Assembly (NCBI GenBank): GCA_964542765.1
Contig: CAZIVO010000001.1
Location: forward strand, 1 to 64,000
Length of the DNA: 64,000 nucleotides
Direction of reading: 5' to 3'
From: CAZIVO01 sp964542765
GTDB lineage: Bacteria; Planctomycetota; UBA1135; UBA2386
Below the pieces are notes generated by a model. That model was not told the DNA's origin, ran no database searches, and saw only the letters and a program-made list of their open reading frames with translations. Positions 42,098 to 51,274 of the stretch are shown in pieces. Both the position numbers and the translations under genes were made by a program. Positions within the stretch are counted from its first letter, which is position 1; each line of letters starts with the position of its first letter.

Positions 42098-42119
42098 TGA
42101 ATCGGAAGTTGCTGGTGGC

Positions 42120-43745
42120 TCAGTAGCCCATATCGTCTTCTTCCATGCCGCCCTTCTTGCCCTTCTTTTCGGGCGCAACCGAGACGAGGGCCTCGGTGGT
42201 CAGCAGCAAGATGGCGACGGAAGCAGCGTTCTGGAGCGCCGAACTGACAACCTTCGCAGGGTCGATCACGCCGGCCTTCACCAGGTCCTCGTACTTGTCG
42301 GTCGCGGCGTTGTAGCCAAAGCTGTTGCCTTCACCATCGCGGACGGTTTGGATCACGATCGATCCTTCCGCGCCGGCATTGGTGGCAATCTGGCGCAACG
42401 GAGCTTCCAGAGCCCGGGAGACGATGTCCGCACCGATGCGTTCGTCGCCGCCGACCTTCAGGTTCTTGATGACTTTTTGAGCGCTGAGGAGTGCCACGCC
42501 ACCGCCTGGCAAGATGCCGCTTTCGACGGCTGCGCGGGTTGCGTGCAGAGCGTCTTCGACGCGGGCCTTCTTTTCCTTCATCTCGGCCTCGGTGGCTGCG
42601 CCCACCATGATCTGTGCGACGCCACCCGAGAGCTTGGCCAAGCGCTCTTGCAGTTTTTCACAATCATAATCCGAGGAGGTCTTGTCGATCTCGTTGCGGA
42701 TTTGGGCGATGCGCCCCTGGACGTCGCGGTCCTTGCCACTGCCCTCGATGACCGTGGTGTCGTCCTTGGAGACGATGACCTTCTTGGCGCTACCCAGATC
42801 GGCGGTGGTCAGGGACTCCATGGAGATGCCCAGATCTTCGAAGATGGCCTTGCCACCGGTCAGGACGGCAATGTCTTCCATCATCGCCTTGCGACGATCG
42901 CCGAAGCCGGGAGCCTTGACGGCAACGCATGAGAACACGCCGCGCAACTTGTTGACGACGAGCGTTGCCAGAGCTTCACCCTCGACGTCTTCAGCGATGA
43001 TCAAAAGCGGCCTGCCGGACTGGGCGACCTTCTCGAGCAGCGGCAGCATGTCCTTGATACTCGAGATTTTCTTCTCGTGGACGAAGATCCACGGGTTCTC
43101 GAACACGCATTCCATGCGGTCGGGGTTGGTGACGAAGTGTGGCGACAGGTAGCCCTTGTCGAACTGCATGCCCTCGACCCATTCGACGTGGGTGTCGAGG
43201 CTTTTGCCTTCTTCCACCGTGATGACGCCGTCTTCTCCGACCCTGTCCATGGCGTCGGCCAGGATCTTGCCGATCTCGCTGTCGTTGTTCGCCGCGATGG
43301 CGCCAATCTGGGCGATTTCCTTCTTGCCCTTGACCGTTGTCGAGCGCTTCTTGAGGCTGTCGACGACAGCAGCAACGGCCTTCTCGATTCCTCGCTTGAT
43401 CGAGATGGGGTTCGCGCCGGCAGTCACGTTGCGGATGCCTTCTTCGAAGATGGCTTCGGCGAGGACGGTTGCTGTGGTTGTTCCGTCACCGGCCACGTCC
43501 GATGTTTTCGAGGCGACTTCACGGACGAGTTCCGCGCCCATTTTCTCGTACTTGTCTTCGAGGTCGATCTCTTTGGCAACGGTCACGCCATCCTTGGTGA
43601 CGGTCGGGCTACCGAATGATTTCTCGATGATGACGTTTCGGCCGCGCGGGCCCAAGGTGACCTTCACTGCGCGTGCGAGTTGTCTGACGCCGTCGCGCAT
43701 GCGTTCGCGGGCTTCCTGGTCATATGCGATTTTCTTGACTGCCAT
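42120..43745 (-). CDS. groEL: Chaperonin GroEL
   Basis: A 541-residue 60-kDa chaperonin. All standard blocks are present: KVTLGPRGRNVIIEKSFGSPTVTKDGVTVAKEI, the nucleotide loop VAGDGTTTATVLAEAI, KLSGGVAQIMVGAATE and GGGVALL. The C-terminus is KKGKKGGMEEDDMGY, so the usual Gly-Gly-Met tail is reduced to one unit followed by acidic residues. This points to a specialised copy in a genome that may hold several. It follows groES by 57 bases on the same strand. Confidence 0.96.
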   Translation of the reverse strand: MAVKKIAYDQEARERMRDGVRQLARAVKVTLGPRGRNVIIEKSFGSPTVTKDGVTVAKEIDLEDKYEKMGAELVREVASKTSDVAGDGTTTATVLAEAIFEEGIRNVTAGANPISIKRGIEKAVAAVVDSLKKRSTTVKGKKEIAQIGAIAANNDSEIGKILADAMDRVGEDGVITVEEGKSLDTHVEWVEGMQFDKGYLSPHFVTNPDRMECVFENPWIFVHEKKISSIKDMLPLLEKVAQSGRPLLIIAEDVEGEALATLVVNKLRGVFSCVAVKAPGFGDRRKAMMEDIAVLTGGKAIFEDLGISMESLTTADLGSAKKVIVSKDDTTVIEGSGKDRDVQGRIAQIRNEIDKTSSDYDCEKLQERLAKLSGGVAQIMVGAATEAEMKEKKARVEDALHATRAAVESGILPGGGVALLSAQKVIKNLKVGGDERIGADIVSRALEAPLRQIATNAGAEGSIVIQTVRDGEGNSFGYNAATDKYEDLVKAGVIDPAKVVSSALQNAASVAILLLTTEALVSVAPEKKGKKGGMEEDDMGY

Positions 43746-43802
43746 GATTCTTGTGTCCTGTAATTCGAATGTCGTTGTTCAGTAATGCGGTTGTTGCGGT
43801 CC

Positions 43803-44108
43803 TCAGTTGACGACAGCGAGAATTTCGTCTTCGCCGAGGATGATGTAATCCTCGCCATCGACCTTGATCTCGGATCCTGCGTAAGAAGAGAACAGCACGC
43901 GATCGTGTGGTTTGACCGTGAAGTCGGCGCGCTTGCCGCTATCGAGAAGCTGGCCGGAGCCAACTGCGATGACGCTGCCTTCGCGTGGTTTTTCCTTGGC
44001 GGAGTCCGGGAGGATGATGCCGCCTTTGGTGGTTTCCTCCGCGTCGTGTCGCTTGATAAGGACGCGATCGCCGAGAGGTGTGATGGTTGCAGTCTTGGTC
44101 TTCGCCAT
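43803..44108 (-). CDS. groES: Co-chaperonin GroES
   Basis: A 101-residue GroES with the full family pattern: ITPLGDRVLIKR, mobile loop EETTKGGIILPDSAKEKP, EGSVIAVGSG and the ending YIILGEDEILAVVN. ATG 44108 gives the standard MAKTKTATITP start. No CIRCE element (TTAGCACTC-N9-GAGTGCTAA) is found upstream. Instead the gene is 71 bases downstream of a same-strand receiver-domain gene and may be expressed with it. Confidence 0.95.
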   Translation of the reverse strand: MAKTKTATITPLGDRVLIKRHDAEETTKGGIILPDSAKEKPREGSVIAVGSGQLLDSGKRADFTVKPHDRVLFSSYAGSEIKVDGEDYIILGEDEILAVVN

Positions 44109-44179
44109 GCTTGGGTTCCTTCGCTGAATGGGAGTCGGTGTCAAAGAGGTGAGTTTGTCGGTTTCTGTTCCTCGGAAGA

Positions 44180-44578
44180 TCAGCCGGGATATGGCCCCGG
44201 GCCGAAGTGATGATCGATCAGCTGATCCACCGTTTGGCGAAGTTTCGCCAGGTCGAGAGGCTTGCGCAGGAAGGTGAACACACCCTGGTCGATCGCGGCC
44301 CTGGTCTCCTCGGGAGTGGCTTGACCGGACATCATGATCGAGGGCAGGGCAACGCGCACCTCCTTGTGGATCGATTGCAGCACTTCAAGGCCGGTGATTC
44401 CCGGCAAGTGCAGATCCAGGATACTGAAATCGAGCCGAATGGAGCGAGCGAGTTCGATGGCCTCGAAGCCATCGGGAGTCGAGTAAACGACCCAGTTCTG
44501 CTGCTGCAGAACCTCTGAGAGGCTGCAGCGCAGTGGGTCGTCATCTTCTACCAAGAGGATCGAGAACTGGCGTGCCAT
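44180..44578 (-). CDS. Receiver-only response regulator upstream of groESL
   Basis: A 132-residue single receiver domain: acidic residues EDD11-13, phospho-acceptor Asp in FSILDLHLPGITG, Ser/Thr in SIMMSGQA and Lys in FLRKPLD. There is no output domain, so it acts through protein contacts, as CheY or Spo0F do. No kinase gene is nearby. It is on the same strand as groES and could share its transcript. The link between them is positional only. Confidence 0.8.
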   Translation of the reverse strand: MARQFSILLVEDDDPLRCSLSEVLQQQNWVVYSTPDGFEAIELARSIRLDFSILDLHLPGITGLEVLQSIHKEVRVALPSIMMSGQATPEETRAAIDQGVFTFLRKPLDLAKLRQTVDQLIDHHFGPGPYPG

Positions 44579-44666
44579 GGATGAACTCGGCCTGAACCAT
44601 CAGGTCCATCTCCAGAAGCAAGCTCTGTGCCGACCCCTTCGGATACTAGCTAAGGCCTTTCAAATA

Positions 44667-44694
44667 AGACCCTTACAGAAAATCTCAGACCCTT
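44667..44694 (-). promoter_or_regulatory. Direct repeat spaced 20 bp upstream of the regulator-groESL genes
   Basis: AGACCCTT occurs at 44667-44674 and 44687-44694, exactly 20 bases apart, which places both copies on one face of the helix. The pair lies about 90 bases upstream of the receiver gene start on the minus strand. It could be an operator for a dimeric regulator. TAGTAT nearer the gene may be a -10 box. Confidence 0.3.
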
Positions 44695-44774
44695 GTGATC
44701 GCCGCAGCGCTGCCAGCATGGCAGGGCAAAGCCTCCGCCCGCATGACAACCTGTCACTGCTGGCCTCCGAGAGC

Positions 44775-45065
44775 TCAGAAATCGTCATCATCGTCGCCGA
44801 AATCCTCCTCATCATCGGAGAGATCCGGAAAGTCCAGTTCTTCGATTTCGGCCTCGTTGTCATCGGGCGCCCAATCCTCGTCGGTGTCCTCCTCGGGAGG
44901 GGCGTCTTCGTCCTCATCGTAGGAGGAAAGCACCTGATCCCAGTCTGCGACCGGAATGGGCGCGTTGCAGGCCATGCAGATACTGTCGTTTTCGGACAGG
45001 TCTTCGAGGGCCTCGAGATCCCGATAGACCTTCGAGCATTCGGGGCAGCGAACGGTCTGGCTCAT
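44775..45065 (-). CDS. Small zinc-ribbon protein with acidic tail
   Basis: A 96-residue cytoplasmic protein. Residues 7-35 form a four-cysteine zinc ribbon (CPEC ... CMAC) of the MJ0042 style. Residues 48-96 are almost entirely Asp/Glu with Phe/Trp/Tyr, ending DDDDDF. The acidic tail could mimic nucleic acid or contact basic proteins. Function is unknown. ATG 45065 was chosen because the ribbon starts right after it; the longer upstream frame is not protein-like. Confidence 0.65.
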   Translation of the reverse strand: MSQTVRCPECSKVYRDLEALEDLSENDSICMACNAPIPVADWDQVLSSYDEDEDAPPEEDTDEDWAPDDNEAEIEELDFPDLSDDEEDFGDDDDDF

Positions 45066-45114
45066 GACGGGTAATCTCCCATGAAAGGCCTCGTGGTCCC
45101 GACGGAGCTCCTTT

Positions 45115-45141
45115 TTCGACTGATGATCACGGGGCCATAAT
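45115..45141 (+). promoter_or_regulatory. Candidate promoter upstream of 45177
   Basis: TTCGAC (45115-45120) and CATAAT (45136-45141) with 15 bases between them, 36 bases before the next start. The -10 box is a five-of-six match; the spacing is short. Confidence 0.3.
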
Positions 45142-45176
45142 CCATAGCACCCCGATTCCTTGGCGAAAAGAGGGGA

Positions 45177-45692
45177 GTGTTCCGAAAGACGAATTTGAAG
45201 CATTCGCCTGAAGATGCCGATGAACTCCTTGTGAGGCGTGCAAATGTGGTGATCGTGGCTTTTGGCCTGATGGCGGCCGTGGCGCTGGGTTTGATGATGC
45301 GCCATCTGGCCGAACTTCGAGGCGAGTCATTGCGTGATCTGGGCCAGCGTGAGGTCCGGAAGGTCTTTGGGGGCCGCCTGGCGGCTCCCGCGCAGTTGAG
45401 TTATCGAGACGATGGTCGTCGGGTGGTCATCACGATCCAGCCACGCCTCCCATCCTCAAGCCGTCGCCTGGCGGTGGAGGTGGGCCAGTTCGTCTGGCGA
45501 CATATGGATGGCGACGAGGCACCCGAAGAGGTCGAGGTCATCACCATCCAAGGTGCTGGTGGCTCGCAGACTCGTCTTGTGGTGGAGCGGCCCTACATCA
45601 GCACGAAGAAGCTTGCTCCTTCGCCCGTGGTCACGGAGCGCGGGACCGACCCGAAGGCGGTGGTCGGTTCGCCGCAGCCCGGCGATCGCTAG
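45177..45692 (+). CDS. Membrane-anchored hypothetical protein
   Basis: A 171-residue protein. Residues 22-42 form one membrane helix (ANVVIVAFGLMAAVALGLMM), with a charged cytoplasmic N-terminus. Residues 50-140 look like a small alpha/beta domain (RRVVITIQPRLP, RLAVEVGQFVWRHM, EEVEVITIQG) with no family I recognise. The tail is proline-rich. The GTG at 45177 sits very close to its purine-rich ribosome site; a TTG at 45195 is the alternative. The next gene, a lipoprotein, follows in the same direction after about 60 bases. Confidence 0.5.
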   Translation: MFRKTNLKHSPEDADELLVRRANVVIVAFGLMAAVALGLMMRHLAELRGESLRDLGQREVRKVFGGRLAAPAQLSYRDDGRRVVITIQPRLPSSSRRLAVEVGQFVWRHMDGDEAPEEVEVITIQGAGGSQTRLVVERPYISTKKLAPSPVVTERGTDPKAVVGSPQPGDR

Positions 45693-45753
45693 CGGCCGAG
45701 AGGCGCGGCGCAATTCCAGCAGCGAATGGCTTATCCTGTCCGGCATCGTCGGT

Positions 45754-46524
45754 ATGAACTCAAACCTCCGATCCGCCACGGCCTCTTCTCTGTTCTTGCT
45801 GTGCAGCGCCTGCGCTGTACAGGAAGACGAACCCGTCATCCCGGTCGCCGAGCTCTGGTCTCGCGCTGATCAGGCCTTGCTGGACGATCGAAAGGCGCGT
45901 GCGCTCGCCCTTGCGGATCGCGCCGTCAAGGCAGAGCCGAGCGCGCGCGGTCACGTTCGACGTGGGATGATGAGATTCCAGCTGGCCGAGGTGAACACAT
46001 CGATCGCCGATTTTGACCGCGCCGTGGAACTGGAACCGTCTTCGGAACCCTATCTCTGGCAACGCGGCATCTCGCAGTACTACGCCGGTATGTTCAGACA
46101 GGGGCGCGAGCAATTCGAAAGCCACCGCAAGGTGAACGGTGACGATGTCGAGAATTCGGCATGGCACTTCCTGTGCGCGGCGCGAGAACTGTCGCCGGCG
46201 CAGGCGCAAGCGCGCTTCTTACGGATCGAAACGAGCGTCGACGGAACCTTCCCCGACCGGCGCGTGCCGATGCAGCAGATCTACGAGCTGTTTGCTGGAA
46301 CCGGTGATGAGGCACGCGTGCTCGAGGCGACGGTGCGGCACGGTGGTAGGGCAAGGTTCTATGCTCAACTCTATATAGGCCTTCACCACGAGGCCTTTGG
46401 CCGCAACCAGCAAGCCCGCGAACATCTTGACAAGGCCGCGGAGCTGAGCGATGCCGGCGGCTACATGGGGAGCGTGGCTCTGGTCCACGTGCAGCGACTG
46501 TCCGACGAGAACCGGCGTGATTGA
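45754..46524 (+). CDS. TPR-containing lipoprotein
   Basis: A 256-residue protein with a lipoprotein signal (SLFLLCSACA; Cys20 is the likely lipidated residue). Residues 35-230 consist of tetratricopeptide-like helical pairs (ALLDDRKARALALADRAVKAEP, MMRFQLAEVNTSIADFDRAVELEP, LHHEAFGRNQQAREHLDKAAEL). The architecture resembles NlpI, an outer-membrane adaptor that scaffolds peptidoglycan enzymes. That comparison is structural only. It is co-directional with the preceding membrane protein. Confidence 0.65.
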   Translation: MNSNLRSATASSLFLLCSACAVQEDEPVIPVAELWSRADQALLDDRKARALALADRAVKAEPSARGHVRRGMMRFQLAEVNTSIADFDRAVELEPSSEPYLWQRGISQYYAGMFRQGREQFESHRKVNGDDVENSAWHFLCAARELSPAQAQARFLRIETSVDGTFPDRRVPMQQIYELFAGTGDEARVLEATVRHGGRARFYAQLYIGLHHEAFGRNQQAREHLDKAAELSDAGGYMGSVALVHVQRLSDENRRD

Positions 46525-46711
46525 ATCCGCGCCGCGAGTCCCTGCCTCGATCCCCGCCACCGCCCGTGCTTCATGGCAGGGTCAGTCGCTTCAGGACCAT
46601 GCTTTTTGAGAGCTTGGATCGCCCTCTGATGCCGAAGCACTGAGTCTTTCGAGAGAGCTTTTTCGGGGAGTTTCTACCCATGCGCAGCCTGTCCCGCTCA
46701 GATGGCATGTG

Positions 46712-48751
46712 ATGTTGTGTTTGGCATGGGTCTTGTCCTCCTTGGCTGCGGCGCCGCAAGAATCTGCGGCGGTGACGCCGGCGCTGGCGCGTTTCCATGT
46801 CGAGAACCGATCATCGTGGCGGCGGCAGGAGATAGCGCGGGTCTCGATCCCTTTTGCCAGGGGCGAGCGCCGTCAGGCGAGACGGTTCGTCGTCGATGGT
46901 GCGGCGGTGCCCGCCGTGACCCTGATTCGCTGGCCCGATGATTCTGTCGCGGTGGCGCAGGTGCATGTGCCGATGGTGCTCGATTCCGGCCAGGAGCGTG
47001 AGGTGCTCGTTCACGAGCACACGGACTCGGCAAAGGACCACCCGGCATTCAAGCTGGCTTGGCATCTGCAGGAATTGGCCGTGCAGACCGAGGTTGTCGA
47101 TCCCTGGGGAAGGGTGTTCGTGGCCCTGTTGCAGGTTGGGTCACCGGTTCCCCCGAGTTCGGATCTGGTACGGGTCCGCCCCCTGCGTGGTGTCCATCGC
47201 CATGCGGATGCCGGTCTCCTGGAGGTGCGCGGATGGCTGACGACCTTTCGCGGTGAGCGCCGGGCGGAACTGACGATCCTGCTCGACAATGGCATGACCG
47301 AAACGAAGGCGCGAGCGCCGAGCCTCGGCCCCCTCCGCCTGAGCCGCTTTGCGATGGTTACGCCTGCGGGCTTGCGGGTGCGCCCGCGCCACACCGCAGA
47401 AAATCTGCTGAAGCCGCCCGAAGAGGTGGAGGGGGGAGGCTTTCGCCACATTCTGCTCGGCCCGTCCGAGCAGTCTTATCTCGGCGACCGCACGGGTAAG
47501 GCGTATCGCTTCGATCTCTTCCTCGATGGTGAGGGGGTCGGCGACGGTGAGCGTGAGTCAGCCATGGCTGTTGCCGAGGCTCCGCTGAGGCCCGTTCCCG
47601 GGCTTGATTGCGTGCGAGAGAGCGGAGCCTTCTCCGCCCATGGTGGTCCTGGCCCGGGCGGGCTCGACAGGACCGTCATCGTGGTGAAGCAGTGGCATGG
47701 GTCAGCGCGGTTCGGCCCGATGGCGGGGCATGGCGACTCCGAAGATAGCGCCGCACAGGGTACTCCGCGCAATGGTCCATCAGCCCTGCACAATGCCGTG
47801 CGATGGCACTCCGCAGCCTTGCTGGATATTGCCGAGACCATGGTCTTGCAGCAGTGTCTGCGGCCGACTCCGGGCAGGAACCCTCGCTTGCCCGAGGTGG
47901 GTGAGCCCTGGCGCCAAGGCTTGTCGGCGCGGGCGATCGCACGCCCACATGGCTGGACTCCGCTGGACTACGAGCATGTTTCGGTCAATCTTCTTTACGA
48001 TTGGTTCTGGCTGACCGGAGATCCTCTGGCACGCGATGAACTGCGCCGGGTCGGCACTGGCCTGCGCCGATTGCTCGAGCATCTACCCTTCATGACTTCG
48101 CGCGGTGAGGGTTGGTGTCTGCAAGCCGGGGTCCTGATCGCGCGAGCGACCGGCGAGGACTCGATCGTGAAGTGGTTGGCGGAGCGTTTCCGCCAAGATG
48201 TGTTGCCCGTGCTCGGAGAGATCCCCGAACCCTTTGCGATCTCCCAGCCGGCGCACGAGTCAGCTTTCGGTCCTGGTGTTCGTTTCGATGCCCCCTGGCA
48301 AATGGCAGCTCTCGTTCATGGTCTGCACGCGATTCATGCCGAGACAGGAGATGATGACATGGCTGCGGCCGCTGTTCGTGTGGCTCGGATCATGGCCGGC
48401 CCGGGATGGCTCGAAGGTGTCGGGCCCAAGTATCTGGTCAGCGCCACCGATGCCGCCCGGCACTCCATGCCGGTCGGTCATGGCCCGCTCCACGGGACGG
48501 CAGTGATGGAAGTCGGCGCCTTCGTTCTCGCCGCTGATCTGGCGACGAGCCTGGGCGATGGTGCGAATGCGGGATTGTTCCGCAGTCGTGCGGCAACGAT
48601 TGCGCGAGCACAAACCGACACGGTTGAAGCGCGGTCGAATGTCTGGATGCAGTTGTGGCTCGATCGCGGCACACCATCGGTAAGAGAAATTGTCGATGAC
48701 GAGGCGAAGGATGGCAGGGGCGGGGAAGAATCTCGTGACGGCCATCCTTAG
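46712..48751 (+). CDS. Large exported protein with beta N-terminal and alpha/alpha-toroid-like C-terminal region
   Basis: A 679-residue protein. The ATG at 46712 (one codon after a GTG) starts a short signal peptide, MLCLAWVLSSLAAAPQ. Residues 25-290 are beta-rich (ARFHVENRSSWRRQEIARVSIPFARG, RGWLTTFRGERRAELTILLDNG), recalling the RIFT-barrel modules of planctomycetal exo-rhamnogalacturonan lyase relatives. Residues 340-640 are helical with repeated Trp/His/Tyr-rich motifs (DYEHVSVNLLYDWFWLTGD, FDAPWQMAALVHGLHAIHAETGDD), as in alpha/alpha-toroid glycan-active enzymes. I could not place catalytic residues. Polysaccharide processing is a reasonable guess, not a conclusion. Confidence 0.6.
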   Translation: MLCLAWVLSSLAAAPQESAAVTPALARFHVENRSSWRRQEIARVSIPFARGERRQARRFVVDGAAVPAVTLIRWPDDSVAVAQVHVPMVLDSGQEREVLVHEHTDSAKDHPAFKLAWHLQELAVQTEVVDPWGRVFVALLQVGSPVPPSSDLVRVRPLRGVHRHADAGLLEVRGWLTTFRGERRAELTILLDNGMTETKARAPSLGPLRLSRFAMVTPAGLRVRPRHTAENLLKPPEEVEGGGFRHILLGPSEQSYLGDRTGKAYRFDLFLDGEGVGDGERESAMAVAEAPLRPVPGLDCVRESGAFSAHGGPGPGGLDRTVIVVKQWHGSARFGPMAGHGDSEDSAAQGTPRNGPSALHNAVRWHSAALLDIAETMVLQQCLRPTPGRNPRLPEVGEPWRQGLSARAIARPHGWTPLDYEHVSVNLLYDWFWLTGDPLARDELRRVGTGLRRLLEHLPFMTSRGEGWCLQAGVLIARATGEDSIVKWLAERFRQDVLPVLGEIPEPFAISQPAHESAFGPGVRFDAPWQMAALVHGLHAIHAETGDDDMAAAAVRVARIMAGPGWLEGVGPKYLVSATDAARHSMPVGHGPLHGTAVMEVGAFVLAADLATSLGDGANAGLFRSRAATIARAQTDTVEARSNVWMQLWLDRGTPSVREIVDDEAKDGRGGEESRDGHP

Positions 48752-48780
48752 GCCTCGGCTCCCTCATCGGGTGTTGCCGA

Positions 48781-51054
48781 TCAGTAGATCACGGTGGTGA
48801 GGACGTTGGTGGCCGTCAGTGGCAGCTTGAGATTGTTGGGATCGTAGGAGACCCCTTGCCAGTAACACTGCATGGCGGGGATGTTCTTGGAGAAGGTGAA
48901 GTTGAGTTTTCCATGACCGTTGGCGCCGGCGCTCAGGGTGAAGGCCTCGAGCAGATTGGTGAATCCGTTGCCGATCGAAAGGTTGACGAGGCCTGATAGG
49001 CGGCTCGGACGGTTGCTCAGCGAGACCAGGACGAGAGACTTCCAGTGACTGCCACTGTGGATTTCGAATGGTTTGGAGGGAAAGCCTCGCAGCACGATGG
49101 TTGGCCCACCGAGGACTCCGGGGTGATTGCCGGTCACGGAGAGATTTAGCGGATTGCTTTGGCCGGCCGCATTGGAGACCAGAATCTGGTGTTTGCCGAT
49201 GTTGTGAGGGCTCGGCGGGGTCAATTTCAGCGTCGTGTTGTTGACGATGCGAAAGTTGGAGACAGATTTTCCTCCCAGGGTCAGCTGGGAGATGCGACCG
49301 AGATTGCTACCGGTCAGCGTGACTTCCCTGGGCTGCCAGGAGGTCACTGACGATGGGCTGATCGACGTCAGTTTCGGTTGCTTTACCGAGCCTCCCTTGC
49401 CCAGCCCGCTGACTGCGAATTCTACCGACCATGTCCCGAAGGTCGGCGCGTTCGTCCAGGTTGCGACGAGGCGGTAGGTTCCGGATTTCGGCGTGAAGGT
49501 GATCTTCTCGTAGCTGTTGTACTTGCTGGTGTCGGAACCGACGAGTTTGTTGGCGGCATCGAAGATGGCGAGGTCGAGATCGTAGGGCACCATCCCGTTC
49601 TTGCGCATCCACGTCATCGTCACGGACAAGGGCACGCCAGCTTTGGGCGTGAAACTCGCCGTCCAGGTTTTGTTCGGTGTGGTGATCCTGTCGGTGCGGT
49701 AATCCACGGCCAGCGCAGCCTTCACGGCCTGGTCGCAATCGAGAATGCCGCAGCCGTACGAGTTGCGCTTGGTCTGGGCGCCCTTCGTCGAGTTGAGGAG
49801 GATAGCTTTCGCTTCGCAGGCACTCATCTTTGCATCGACCTGTCGCACCAGCGCCGCACCACCGGCGACCATGGGCGCGGACATGGAGGTGCCGCTATTG
49901 ATGACTGTCGAGCTTTCATTGTCCGGGGCGAGCGACCGCACCGTATCCCCGACGGCAACAATGTCCGGGTAACGTCGCGGCCACCGAGAATTTTGGATCG
50001 GTCCCAGCGCAGAAAAGGCCGAGATGCTCAGGCTCGACTTGTCGATCGATCCGACGGCGAGACCGTTCCAACCATTCTGGCTTCTGGTGGTGTTGCTGCC
50101 GCTGTTGCCGGCGGAAACGGTGATCAGGACGTCGGCGTTGTAAGCGGCATTGTCCAGCGCGATCTGGACGGGGTGGCCGATGTCGGGAGATCCGGAGAAG
50201 GAGTTGTTGGCGACGGCGATGTGATGCTTGGTTCGGTTGGTCGCCACCCACTGCCATGCGCTGATGATCGAACTGTCGAGAGCTGAGCAGTTAGGGTTAT
50301 CGGAGATCTTGACTCCCACGAGCCATGCTTCGGGAGCGATACCCTCATCCTTGTCCCAGGCGTTCGCGACCGAGCCACTGACGTGGGTGCCATGCCCGCA
50401 GATATCTTCGCTGCCGTGGCTGCTGGTGCCGGTGGCTACCAGCAGGCGGCTGCCCTGGATCCCACCCCCCTTGCGGTCGCTGGGATTCCCGTCCCGGTAG
50501 TATCCGCGGTGGGGCCGATTCGAGGTTGCCATGCTGGCGTCCACCCCGGTGTCGAGGATGGCCACGGCGACGCCCCGACCCTCGATCTCTACCCCTTTGG
50601 TCGTTTTACGGTCGTTGGCATCCTTGGCGTTGTGATGGGTTCTGTCCCGGGCGACGCGATTGGTTGGGCGACGGTAGAGATCGGGTGACAGCCGTTCGAT
50701 ATTGTTCAGCGCGCGCAGCTTGGCGGTTTGCGCATCCGGAAGTTTCACGGCGGCGCCGTTGATGATCCACCATTGCTGCGTCACCGCGCCGCCCATCGCT
50801 TCCACGGCATGAACGAAATCCGCCTGATCGCGACGGACAGCCTCGTCGAGCCTGCTCACGATGGTGGCGATCTCGGCGGCCGGCCGCCGGCTGGTGATCG
50901 CCGCCCGAAACGCTTCGAGATCGAAGCTGCGGGCACGGAAGGTCACGATCCAGCGCGTGGTAGGAGCCTTCTCGACCTCGGGCTCTTGCGCTGCCGGCAG
51001 GCCGGCTAGCAGGGCGAGGGTGACGAGTTTGCAGGCGTGGAGACCCAGAGTCAT
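48781..51054 (-). CDS. Secreted S8 subtilisin-like protease, downstream copy of tandem pair
   Basis: A 757-residue exported serine protease. ATG 51054 gives a signal peptide ending GLPAAQ. Residues 30-130 form an inhibitor-like prodomain. The catalytic triad is intact: Asp168 (AILDTGVDA), His221 (CGHGTHVSG) and Ser390 (NSGTSMSAP), with oxyanion Asn317 (SAGNSGS). Residues of about 470-580 are a P-domain-like beta-sandwich (GTYRLVATWTNAPTFGTWSVEFAVSG). An IPT/TIG-like unit follows (LTSISPSSVTSWQPREVTLTG). The last 110 residues are the C-terminal domain shared with neighbouring secreted proteins, ending TNVLTTVIY. It lies 220 bases downstream of its paralogue. Confidence 0.87.
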   Translation of the reverse strand: MTLGLHACKLVTLALLAGLPAAQEPEVEKAPTTRWIVTFRARSFDLEAFRAAITSRRPAAEIATIVSRLDEAVRRDQADFVHAVEAMGGAVTQQWWIINGAAVKLPDAQTAKLRALNNIERLSPDLYRRPTNRVARDRTHHNAKDANDRKTTKGVEIEGRGVAVAILDTGVDASMATSNRPHRGYYRDGNPSDRKGGGIQGSRLLVATGTSSHGSEDICGHGTHVSGSVANAWDKDEGIAPEAWLVGVKISDNPNCSALDSSIISAWQWVATNRTKHHIAVANNSFSGSPDIGHPVQIALDNAAYNADVLITVSAGNSGSNTTRSQNGWNGLAVGSIDKSSLSISAFSALGPIQNSRWPRRYPDIVAVGDTVRSLAPDNESSTVINSGTSMSAPMVAGGAALVRQVDAKMSACEAKAILLNSTKGAQTKRNSYGCGILDCDQAVKAALAVDYRTDRITTPNKTWTASFTPKAGVPLSVTMTWMRKNGMVPYDLDLAIFDAANKLVGSDTSKYNSYEKITFTPKSGTYRLVATWTNAPTFGTWSVEFAVSGLGKGGSVKQPKLTSISPSSVTSWQPREVTLTGSNLGRISQLTLGGKSVSNFRIVNNTTLKLTPPSPHNIGKHQILVSNAAGQSNPLNLSVTGNHPGVLGGPTIVLRGFPSKPFEIHSGSHWKSLVLVSLSNRPSRLSGLVNLSIGNGFTNLLEAFTLSAGANGHGKLNFTFSKNIPAMQCYWQGVSYDPNNLKLPLTATNVLTTVIY

Positions 51055-51274
51055 TGGTGTCAGATCGTGAGTTCGGGCGATGGTGCTTTCGCCGATGAGG
51101 CCGAGAAACGGGCTCCAAAGTCTACCCCGCAATGACCGTGCTGTGCGCCGTTCCGTATGCGACAGGCGCGCGCCGTGCGGATTTCCGGTGCGGTTGGGTT
51201 GCCGGGCGCTGTCAGTCCCATCAGAGCGAGGTTTGGAGCCCTGTGAGGTGCCTGCTGACTCTTTCGGGAACCTC

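Noticed and set aside
40234..42126. Long plus-strand open frame opposite the M61 gene
   Set aside because: It is the antisense shadow of a gene with an intact HEYFH site and signal peptide, and its own translation shows no family features.
44109..44179. CIRCE heat-shock operator before groES
   Set aside because: No TTAGCACTC-N9-GAGTGCTAA or near match was found.
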